Below the pieces are notes generated by a model. It was given only the letters and a program-made list of their open reading frames with translations, did no database searches and had not been told where the DNA came from. A program made the translations under genes and the position numbers. Shown one piece after another: positions 1 to 5,347 of a stretch of DNA of 5,347 nucleotides (the stretch's first letter is position 1; every line of letters starts with the position of its first letter). The DNA comes from Planctomycetota bacterium (GTDB lineage: Bacteria; Planctomycetota; PUPC01; JACPCR01): positions 1 through 5,347 of the forward strand of contig JASLXP010000976.1 in assembly GCA_030740295.1 (NCBI GenBank), in the 5' to 3' direction.

Positions 1-112
1 TCAAAGAAGTACTCCCCATGTGCCACGTGGTTGCTTGCCAACCCGTGTCTTCCGGGGCCGGACAGAATCCCCAACAAGGAAGAACTCCATTCAAAGAAGA
101 ACTCCCCATCTG
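1..112 (+). repeat. Short direct repeats of the type CAAAGAAGAACTCC
   Basis: Bases 1-22 and 91-112 match at 20 of 22 positions, and a shorter copy at 75-88 (CAAGGAAGAACTCC) matches 92-105 at 13 of 14. The copies at 75 and 92 are spaced by 17 bases. The first copy overlaps the outer end of the 37-bp inverted repeat and the other two lie inside the element, so one unit straddles the element boundary. Confidence 0.6.
16..52 (+). repeat. Left arm of 37-bp inverted repeat
   Basis: This arm runs from CCATGTGCCACGTGG to CCCGTGTCTTC and is perfectly complementary to 210-246. Confidence 0.9.
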
Positions 113-209
113 TTTGCGGGGTTGTTACCAGCCTGTAGATGCTCCTGACGCCCCGGGAGTGGTAAAGAAACCAAGCCTATCTTTTCTTCAGACGGAACTC
201 CCAGCACGT

Positions 210-246
210 GAAGACACGGGTTGGCAAGCAACCACGTGGCACATGG
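210..246 (-). repeat. Right arm of 37-bp inverted repeat
   Basis: This arm runs from GAAGACACGGG to CCACGTGGCACATGG and is the exact reverse complement of 16-52. A second CACGTG lies at its inner edge (205-210). Confidence 0.9.
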
Positions 247-341
247 AACAGGGGTCGGGAAATGAGAGACCTTGCTCTTGTTAGACACGACCAGCAGGCC
301 CTTCAATCTTGATGTCTTGCAACAGAATCCGGGAAGATTAC

Positions 342-373
342 TTTGGGGCGCTGCGACTTGTCGCAGCTTTCAC
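342..373 (+). repeat. GACTTGTC-core palindromic unit A
   Basis: The centre, 350-367, is a perfect hairpin: GCTGCGA, loop CTTG, TCGCAGC. It is flanked by TTTGGGGC on the left and TTTCAC on the right. Over 32 positions, 25 match the reverse complement of unit B. The stem followed by TTTCACTTTT could also act as a weak rho-independent terminator for transcription entering from the left. Confidence 0.75.
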
Positions 374-437
374 TTTTCCAGGATGGTCAGTAGAGACGAT
401 GACTGCGAGTTCTTTCCTCTTTCAGAGGCATCAGAGA

Positions 438-469
438 ATGAAAGCGGTGACAAGTCACCGCACTCCAAA
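438..469 (-). repeat. GACTTGTC-core palindromic unit B, opposite orientation
   Basis: On the + strand 444-461 is a perfect hairpin: GCGGTGA, loop CAAG, TCACCGC. Read on the - strand, the unit has the same plan as unit A: TTTGGAGT, an 18-base palindrome with core GACTTGTC, then TTTCAT. Both stem differences from unit A are compensated on the opposite side, so base pairing is kept. Confidence 0.75.
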
Positions 470-483
470 ATTGTGCTCGCAGC

Positions 484-511
484 TTGGATATCCGATGCAC
501 AGAATTAAAAT
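484..511 (+). promoter_or_regulatory. Candidate sigma70-type promoter for the GH127 operon
   Basis: TTGGAT (484-489) and TAAAAT (506-511) are separated by 16 bases, a reasonable match to -35 and -10 hexamers, about 97 bases before the GH127 start. The -10 lies in the right outer arm of the inverted structure at 296-520, so the repeat may supply the promoter. AT-rich matches like this arise by chance, so this is only a candidate. Confidence 0.25.
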
Positions 512-607
512 TGAAGACCTACTGGCAATGTAACGACTTCAACAATCTCTCTGCGAAAAGAAGACAGGAAAATCCCCTCACACTTCCTGACAGGTCACCC
601 CCGCTAC

Positions 608-2542
608 ATGGCCAACACCCCAGATTACCCAATCCGCCCAGTAACCTTTAACCACGTAGAAATCAGCGACGAATTCTGGCGTCCACGTCTTGAGACACTC
701 AAGCGGACCACGCTCCCATTTGCGCTCGAGAAGAATGAACGTGCGATTGAAAACCTCCGCCGGTGTGGAGCATTCCTGCGCGGTGAAAAAGCCGAGATGC
801 CCTTTCCTCATCGGTTCGTTTCTTCTGACTTATTCAAGGTGATGGAAGGCGGGGCATACCTGTTGATGCTTGAAGAGGATGAAGAGCTGGAATCCACATT
901 TGATGAGATCATCCGCATCATCGGTGAGGCACAGAAGGAGGATGGCTACCTCTATGTGGCGCACACCTGCGGTATTCCGAATATCAACGAAATGGGCGAA
1001 CGACCTTACTCATTCGTCGTGCACAGCCACGAGCTCTACAACATGGGACATATGTATGAGGGAGCGATCGCCTATCACCAGGCCACAGGCAAACGTGAAT
1101 GGCTTGATATTGCGGAGAAGAATGCAAATCACATCTACAACGTCTTCTTCGAAGGGAATCCCAACTACAACGATGGCATTCCGGTCAATCAGGCTCCAGG
1201 GCATCAGGAACCGGAGCTCGCATTGTGCAAACTGTATCGAGCCACAGGCAATATACGTTACCTTGAAATGGCCAAGCGATTTCTCGACATTCGAGGCGTC
1301 ACTTTCGTACCGGACGGGCTGGAAACGAACGCACCCCTCTACGCGCAACAACACCTTCCAGTTGCCGAGCAGACCGAGGCCGTCGGACACGCCGTGCGCG
1401 CAGGATACATGTATGCGGCCATGGCAGACGTCAGCGCACTGACTGGCGACGATTCATACAGGAACGCCCTCGATCAGATCTGGCAGAACATTGTCGACAC
1501 ACGCATGCACATCACCGGCGGTCTGGGCGCAGTCCATGGAATCGAAGGCTTCGGAGCCGAGTACGAACTGCCAAATGGGGATGCCTATAACGAAACCTGT
1601 GCGGCCGTTGCGAATGTCTTCTTCAATCATCGAATGTTCCTGATGCACCAGGAAGCGAGATACTTCGATGTTGCAGAAGTCGCGCTCCTGAACAATGTGC
1701 TCGCCGGAATCAATATCGAGGGCAATGAATTCTTCTATGTGAATCCGCTCGAGTCCGACGGTGAGAAGGAATTCAACCACGGGTCCGCGGGCCGTTCTCC
1801 CTGGTTTGATTGCGCCTGCTGCCCGTCCAATCTCGCCCGCCTTGTGCCTCAGATATCGGGCTATATGTACGCCCACACGGATGATGAAATCTACCTCCTC
1901 CTTTACGGGCAGAGCAAGACCACGGTTCAATTAGGCGATGTAAACGTTCAGTTAAGACAGACAACGAAATACCCATTCGATGGAAACATCAGCATCAGTG
2001 TCACACCAAGTGCTTCCGCCGAATTTGCCCTCAGGCTGCGCATCCCTGGGTGGACTGGTGATCGATTCGTCCCGGGCGGTCTGTATTCATTTGTCAATGA
2101 TGGGCCAGGCTGGATGCTTCGCGTGAACGGCGAAGAGCTGGAAACGCCAACAGAAGATGGATTCACTTCAATCGATCGCACATGGTCTCCCGGCGACCAT
2201 GTTGAGTTGAATCTGCCGATGCCTGTCCGATTCACGCAATGCAGCGAAAAGGTTAAGGCCAACCGGAATCGACTTGCTGTCACACGGGGACCTTTGGTCT
2301 ATTGCGCGGAAGGCATCGATAACGGCGGACCGGTTTCGAGATTCAGTCTTGTGCGAAGCACCCGGAAAGAGCGCAAGACTACAACCAATACCAGCGGCCC
2401 GTTAAATGGAATGATCCAGGTAACCGTTCCCGCGTCGTGCGAAGGCCGGCAGGTTGACCTTAACATGGTGCCCTATTTCGCATGGAATAATCGCACGGAA
2501 GACTCAATGGTCGTCTGGATCCCCCGTGGCGCAGGCCTGTAA
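608..2542 (+). CDS. GH127 family glycoside hydrolase, probable beta-L-arabinofuranosidase, cytoplasmic
   Basis: This complete 644-residue protein belongs to the GH127 family (formerly DUF1680), whose reference enzyme is Bifidobacterium HypBA1, a retaining beta-L-arabinofuranosidase with a zinc-bound cysteine nucleophile. The N-terminus reads YPIRPVTFNHVEISDEFWRP, the usual family opening, which supports the ATG at 608 despite a weak ribosome site (AGG at 592-594, 13 bases upstream). The (alpha/alpha)6 barrel covers roughly residues 15-415. The active site is intact: E313 in HGIEGFG matches the acid/base E322 of HypBA1, E329 and C331 in YNETCAA match zinc ligands E338 and C340, and C404-C405 in CACCPSN match nucleophile C417 and ligand C418. 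The E313-to-E329 spacing of 16 equals that in HypBA1. Beta-sandwich domains follow, with the family signature RGPLVYCAE at 560-568. No signal peptide or membrane segment is visible, so it should act in the cytoplasm. Family membership is near certain. Exact sugar specificity is inferred, because GH127 and its relatives include enzymes for other unusual pentoses. Confidence 0.95.
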   Translation: MANTPDYPIRPVTFNHVEISDEFWRPRLETLKRTTLPFALEKNERAIENLRRCGAFLRGEKAEMPFPHRFVSSDLFKVMEGGAYLLMLEEDEELESTFDEIIRIIGEAQKEDGYLYVAHTCGIPNINEMGERPYSFVVHSHELYNMGHMYEGAIAYHQATGKREWLDIAEKNANHIYNVFFEGNPNYNDGIPVNQAPGHQEPELALCKLYRATGNIRYLEMAKRFLDIRGVTFVPDGLETNAPLYAQQHLPVAEQTEAVGHAVRAGYMYAAMADVSALTGDDSYRNALDQIWQNIVDTRMHITGGLGAVHGIEGFGAEYELPNGDAYNETCAAVANVFFNHRMFLMHQEARYFDVAEVALLNNVLAGINIEGNEFFYVNPLESDGEKEFNHGSAGRSPWFDCACCPSNLARLVPQISGYMYAHTDDEIYLLLYGQSKTTVQLGDVNVQLRQTTKYPFDGNISISVTPSASAEFALRLRIPGWTGDRFVPGGLYSFVNDGPGWMLRVNGEELETPTEDGFTSIDRTWSPGDHVELNLPMPVRFTQCSEKVKANRNRLAVTRGPLVYCAEGIDNGGPVSRFSLVRSTRKERKTTTNTSGPLNGMIQVTVPASCEGRQVDLNMVPYFAWNNRTEDSMVVWIPRGAGL

Positions 2543-2554
2543 CCTGCGAAAAGT

Positions 2555-2562
2555 GAAAGGAG
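2555..2562 (+). promoter_or_regulatory. Strong Shine-Dalgarno-like site before the 27-codon ORF
   Basis: GAAAGGAG lies 10 bases before ATG 2573 and is the best ribosome-binding match near either hydrolase gene. It is 90 bases from the signal-peptide ATG at 2653, so it cannot serve that start directly. It could do so only through translation of the short ORF whose stop overlaps 2653. GCAGG (2531-2535) and GCAGG (2562-2566) can each pair with CCTGC (2543-2547), so two competing small hairpins flank or enclose this site. Confidence 0.4.
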
Positions 2563-2572
2563 CAGGCTAGAA

Positions 2573-2656
2573 ATGGTGCCCATGCTGGAGAATTCACAGT
2601 CAAAGAGATGCGTAACACGAGCATTTTGCAGAGACAGCGGAGAATGTAAGCCATGA
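2573..2656 (+). CDS. Possible 27-codon leader ORF overlapping the next start (ATGA)
   Basis: A short frame starts at ATG 2573 and stops at TGA 2654-2656, so its stop overlaps the ATG of the secreted hydrolase (2653) in the ATGA arrangement typical of translational coupling. A strong Shine-Dalgarno-like GAAAGGAG sits at 2555-2562, 10 bases upstream, and is better than the site directly before 2653. The peptide begins MVPMLENSQSKRC, is polar and carries three cysteines (residues 13, 19 and 25). I recognise no family. It may be a leader peptide that brings ribosomes to the downstream start, or a chance ORF in a 110-base gap. What is seen is the ribosome site and the overlap; the coupling role is inferred. 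Confidence 0.35.
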   Translation: MVPMLENSQSKRCVTRAFCRDSGECKP

Positions 2657-5347
2657 GGAGTGCGCAGTGGTGCGGGTCCTTGACCATCCAAAAGCGTGTA
2701 GCAGTTACTGAGGTGCTCGACTCAAGAGGCAGTCCACCAGCCGGTCTGTATCCACTGTTTCCCATCCTTTTGCTCCTTGGCCTTCTGACCTCCTTCGTTT
2801 TCGCTGCGGAGCCACCGTACGCCGATTACTGCGAGATGCTGGCGCGTGACATCGAGGGAAAGATGCATTCCTTTATCGCCGGTAATCACATGTATTACAT
2901 CGGCGGAAAGGTCAGCCCTGAATGGCGACACCGAAACCATGAAACACTTGGATTCACGCATCCAATGTTCAGAGATGGCCGCGCCCGAGGTTTTGGAATC
3001 GCCACCGGGGTCGGCGGCAGCGGTCATGATAAGTTCGGATGGGATTTCTGGAATCAGGTCCGAGGCGCATGGGGCACAGTCATCATTGATGGGGAACGCC
3101 ACAAACACCCGCGACCTGCCTCAATGATTTGGCGGCCCGACCGCGTCATCTGCATCTACAGGGTCGGCGAAGTCAATATCAAGGAAGAGAAGTTCATCTC
3201 CCTTGATGACGTCCTGTGTTCCATCATCACCGCAGACAAGCCGATTGAGATTGAGTTTGAAGGCCAGAGCTTCTTCAACGGTCAGAAGTTCCCCACGTTT
3301 GATGGAGACCGGCCCGGCCAACAGTTTGGACAGACCAATACGGCCAAAGGAAGGTTCGATGAGACGAACAACGCCATCCATATAACCGAGGGCGGGACGA
3401 CTCTGACCAAACTTGCATGGAAGCAGCAGGCGGTCGTGGGAAAGATGATGTACGACGGCATGAGCGTGGTGATTTCCGCATCCGACAGCCTGACCGGTAA
3501 CCAGAAAATCGTAACGGACAAGGTGGGCAGAAAGATCTACACCTTCCGTGTGTCATGCCGACCAGGCACCGCAGCCAAGCCCTCCAGGGCGGTCATCACT
3601 TATGCGATGCATGATGACTATGAGGTGGCGACCGCACGCACGCAGAAACTCCTCGAGGATCCAGGCAAGGCTCTCAAAGAGAAAACGGACTTGATGAACC
3701 GCCTGCTCAATTCCCAGATTCCATATTTTCGCTGTTCGGACGAGAGTGTCGTCAAAACCTACTATTACCTCTGGTCGCTCTATTTCATGTATGACACCTT
3801 CACCGGCAAAGGGTGGGAGGCATACGGCCATACGCAGACGGCCATCAACAACTTTATGGGTCTCCATCTCTGGGATTCGTGGGTCTATACCGCCATGTCC
3901 TCGTGGGTCGTCGATAAGTGGCGTTACGGCATGGGCAATGTGCTGTCCTGGAAGTTCATGGTGCCCTTCAAACACAAGGAAGGCGGGCTGCCTGATAACT
4001 TCGGCATCGGCTGGTATTCGCCCGGCGTCTGGATGAACCTCGTCGGCAACGTCGAGCTCTCCTGGGATATCTACCGCCGCTCGGCCGATCGAAAGTTCCT
4101 CGACGAAGCCTACAACGAACTTTTCAGAAAGCTCTACTGGGAAAGTGGCCCACAGGTCAGCATGGGAATCGAGATCAATGCGCTTGACGTGCTTACCAGG
4201 ATGGCAAAGGAGCTCGGCCAAGAAGAGGACGTAGCGCATTGGGAGACCTTCAGACAGCGATTGGAGAAACATTTCAATCGGCACTGGGAGGGCTACAAAC
4301 CGGATTTTTTCGCACAGAAGGGCGCCCCCTGGAAAGACATCTGGCACCTCGCTTCCATGATGAATAACAACATGCCGGTCGGCTGGGTCGACCGGCAGTG
4401 TGAACAGTGGGTCATGAACACCGAGACCGGATTCCTTGGCCCCATCGCCCTGCGGATACGCTCGCCCGACGATCCACCAAACGGCATTTTCGCGGTCTCG
4501 ACCATCAGCACCTGGCTCGCGGTCGAAGGCATGTTTCGCCATCACCGCGATTCCGATGCCGTCTTCTGCACTCTGAGCCACATTCGAGGGATGAACCGCG
4601 AACACGGCTTCCCTGTCGCGCCAGAGGCATGGTCGCCCGACATGCGTCCCTGGGGCTCGCTTTACTACAACTGGGACAGTTGCATGACCGACCTGCTCAT
4701 AAAAAGGATCGCCGGCATTGATTACTCAGTGGTGGAGGGCACGTTCACCGTCAGCGACCATCTGCCGGAAGAATGGAGCTTCGTGGAAACCTATGTGCCG
4801 GTGACCAGGACTGACAACTTGTCCCCGAGCGCCGAGGCCACCAAACCAGATTGGGTGCACACACGAGTCGAGCAGAAAGCCGTGAGGAATGGCGTGGAGA
4901 AAGCGATTGAAGTCAAAGATTGTTCTCTTGACCTGACCATTGAGCCGTGGCTCGCAGGCCGCGAACTCAAGTCTGTGAAAAGTGGACCCAAACTCCGCGG
5001 AGGGCCACTGTCCGGCATCCCTCGCGGCCATACTCGTTTCGTTTTCAGAGACACTCGCTCAGCCAGAGTCAACCTGAAACTGGGCAAACTTCAAAAGCAG
5101 AAAAAGACTCTAGCCGTCGTAAAGCCCTACAGGAGGCTTTTCCTGAATCCAATCGAGATAAACATCGAGAACCTCCGCCAAGGCGCCCCTCTCCACTTCA
5201 CGACTGATGGAAAAGACCCCACCGCAGCATCGGGCAAGGTCACCGGCCCTATTCGCATCGATAAAACCTGCGCTCTGAAACTTCGCTCCCTGGAAAAGGA
5301 CGGCACCCCGCATGTCGTAATGTCCATCCCCTTCACCAAAGCAACGC
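2653..5347 (+). CDS. Secreted multidomain (alpha/alpha)6-barrel glycoside hydrolase, GH63/trehalase-like, cut by window end
   Basis: An open frame of 898 codons runs from ATG 2653 past the window end, so the C-terminus is missing. Residues 35-51 are a hydrophobic signal core (PILLLLGLLTSFVFA) with likely cleavage at VFA/AE (51/52), so the protein is exported. About 57-320 is a beta-rich domain (VICIYRVGEVNIKEEKFISL) that looks like the N-terminal domain of barrel glycosidases. About 357-695 is helix-rich and resembles the (alpha/alpha)6 barrel of GH63, GH37 and mannosylglycerate hydrolases. D408 in GLHLWDSW is the likely general acid, and E658 in APEAWSP, shortly before YYNWDS (671-676), the likely base; both are assigned by analogy only. 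About 697-815 is beta-rich. Residues 829-898 match the chitobiase/beta-hexosaminidase C-terminal domain (FTTDGKDPTAASGKVTGPI). GGAG at 2639-2642, 10 bases upstream, supports the start; TTG 2680 or GTG 2713 would give a shorter signal peptide. It lies 110 bases after the GH127 gene on the same strand, suggesting an operon. Substrate unknown. Confidence 0.85.
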   Translation, partial: MRSAQWCGSLTIQKRVAVTEVLDSRGSPPAGLYPLFPILLLLGLLTSFVFAAEPPYADYCEMLARDIEGKMHSFIAGNHMYYIGGKVSPEWRHRNHETLGFTHPMFRDGRARGFGIATGVGGSGHDKFGWDFWNQVRGAWGTVIIDGERHKHPRPASMIWRPDRVICIYRVGEVNIKEEKFISLDDVLCSIITADKPIEIEFEGQSFFNGQKFPTFDGDRPGQQFGQTNTAKGRFDETNNAIHITEGGTTLTKLAWKQQAVVGKMMYDGMSVVISASDSLTGNQKIVTDKVGRKIYTFRVSCRPGTAAKPSRAVITYAMHDDYEVATARTQKLLEDPGKALKEKTDLMNRLLNSQIPYFRCSDESVVKTYYYLWSLYFMYDTFTGKGWEAYGHTQTAINNFMGLHLWDSWVYTAMSSWVVDKWRYGMGNVLSWKFMVPFKHKEGGLPDNFGIGWYSPGVWMNLVGNVELSWDIYRRSADRKFLDEAYNELFRKLYWESGPQVSMGIEINALDVLTRMAKELGQEEDVAHWETFRQRLEKHFNRHWEGYKPDFFAQKGAPWKDIWHLASMMNNNMPVGWVDRQCEQWVMNTETGFLGPIALRIRSPDDPPNGIFAVSTISTWLAVEGMFRHHRDSDAVFCTLSHIRGMNREHGFPVAPEAWSPDMRPWGSLYYNWDSCMTDLLIKRIAGIDYSVVEGTFTVSDHLPEEWSFVETYVPVTRTDNLSPSAEATKPDWVHTRVEQKAVRNGVEKAIEVKDCSLDLTIEPWLAGRELKSVKSGPKLRGGPLSGIPRGHTRFVFRDTRSARVNLKLGKLQKQKKTLAVVKPYRRLFLNPIEINIENLRQGAPLHFTTDGKDPTAASGKVTGPIRIDKTCALKLRSLEKDGTPHVVMSIPFTKAT

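Larger units (their letters stand above)
16..246. repeat. 231-bp element bounded by perfect 37-bp inverted repeats
   Basis: Bases 16-52 and 210-246 are exact reverse complements over 37 positions. Pairing breaks at 53/209 inside and at 15/247 outside. The arms enclose 157 bases with no gene. Each arm contains the 8-bp palindrome CCACGTGG (23-30 in the left arm). The size and ends resemble a miniature inverted-repeat element or a large palindromic intergenic repeat. I see no clear target-site duplication: the left flank ends GTACTCC and the right flank begins AACAGG. No transposase is present. A cruciform or long stem in RNA is possible. Being a mobile element is an inference; the inverted repeat itself is directly seen. 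Confidence 0.85.
296..520. repeat. About 225-bp imperfect inverted structure (REPIN-like)
   Basis: Outer arms 301-321 and 496-516 are imperfect reverse complements that share CTTCAAT, TCT and TGCA blocks. With a one-base gap the match extends outward to AGG (296-298) and CCT (518-520). Inside are two palindromic units in opposite orientation, at 342-373 and 438-469. Two REP-like palindromes facing each other within a small element is the arrangement called a REPIN, whose spread in other bacteria depends on a RAYT transposase encoded elsewhere. No RAYT is in the window, so the REPIN name is by analogy. Confidence 0.55.
1..607. other. Repeat-rich upstream region without a credible gene
   Basis: No frame here looks like a real protein. 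The open frames of 60-90 codons run through inverted repeats and hairpins and show no domain, signal or ribosome site. The region holds two separate inverted structures (16-246 and about 296-520), short direct repeats near the left edge, and a leader of about 90 bases before the GH127 start. The leader contains a weak hairpin, CAGGAA (565-570) with TTCCTG (584-589), but no recognised riboswitch. Confidence 0.7.

Noticed and set aside
18..284. 88-codon + frame and an overlapping 71-codon - frame
   Set aside because: Both run through the two arms of the 37-bp inverted repeat, and the peptides are products of the repeat. There is no ribosome site or domain.
350..376. Hairpin plus T-rich stretch as a true terminator
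   Set aside because: The T run is interrupted (TTTCACTTTT), and the hairpin is better explained as one of two matching palindromic units. No upstream gene is visible that it would end.
342..469. CRISPR array
   Set aside because: There are only two units, in opposite orientation and about 64 bases apart, so this is not a direct-repeat array. No cas gene is visible.
272..533. Two overlapping 74-78 codon + frames
   Set aside because: They read across the two palindromic units and the outer inverted arms, with no protein-like composition or family match.
1010..1390. - strand frame of 126 codons and other frames inside the GH127 gene (870-1442, 1454-1930, 1948-2283)
   Set aside because: All are shadows of the GH127 gene, whose intact active-site motifs fix the true frame.
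2543..2566. Terminator between the two hydrolase genes
   Set aside because: The CCTGC/GCAGG pairing is only 5 bp with no T tract, so read-through into the second gene is more likely.
3553..4605. 350-codon open frame on the - strand
   Set aside because: It lies antisense to the barrel domain of the secreted hydrolase, whose + strand frame is longer and carries clear protein motifs. The - strand translation has no recognisable domain and is a shadow.

Overview
The window carries two glycoside hydrolase genes on the + strand, preceded by about 600 bases of repeat-rich, apparently non-coding DNA. The genes suggest a free-living or gut/soil polysaccharide-degrading bacterium. The upstream DNA holds inverted palindromic units with a GACTTGTC core. 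From memory these resemble dispersed repeats in Verrucomicrobiota genomes, and large secreted hydrolases of this type are common in the Planctomycetota-Verrucomicrobiota group. The taxonomic guess is an inference, since there is no rRNA or marker gene here.

Layout. Bases 1-250 contain a 231-bp structure bounded by perfect 37-bp inverted repeats (16-52 and 210-246), with short direct repeats inside and beside it. Bases 296-520 contain a second inverted structure built around two 32-base units in opposite orientation (342-373 and 438-469). Each unit holds a perfect 7-bp-stem palindrome, and the differences between the two stems are compensatory. Bases 521-607 are the leader of the first gene. 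Bases 608-2542 encode a complete GH127-type beta-L-arabinofuranosidase of 644 residues with all expected zinc and catalytic residues and no signal peptide. Bases 2543-2652 form a short gap containing a possible 27-codon ORF with a strong Shine-Dalgarno sequence; its stop overlaps the next start as ATGA. From 2653 a second gene runs off the window end (898 codons seen). It encodes a secreted multidomain protein with an N-terminal beta domain, an (alpha/alpha)6-barrel resembling GH63/trehalase-type enzymes, a further beta region, and a chitobiase/hexosaminidase-type C-terminal domain.

Working together. The two genes are probably co-transcribed, with no convincing terminator between them. The second product is expected outside the cytoplasm and the first inside. 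This fits a split scheme in which an exported enzyme trims a complex glycan and a cytoplasmic GH127 removes beta-linked L-arabinofuranose (or a related sugar) from imported fragments. The substrate of the exported enzyme cannot be read from the sequence. I see no CRISPR array, tRNA, rRNA, transposase, defence gene or regulator gene. The least explained content is the repeat DNA at 1-520.
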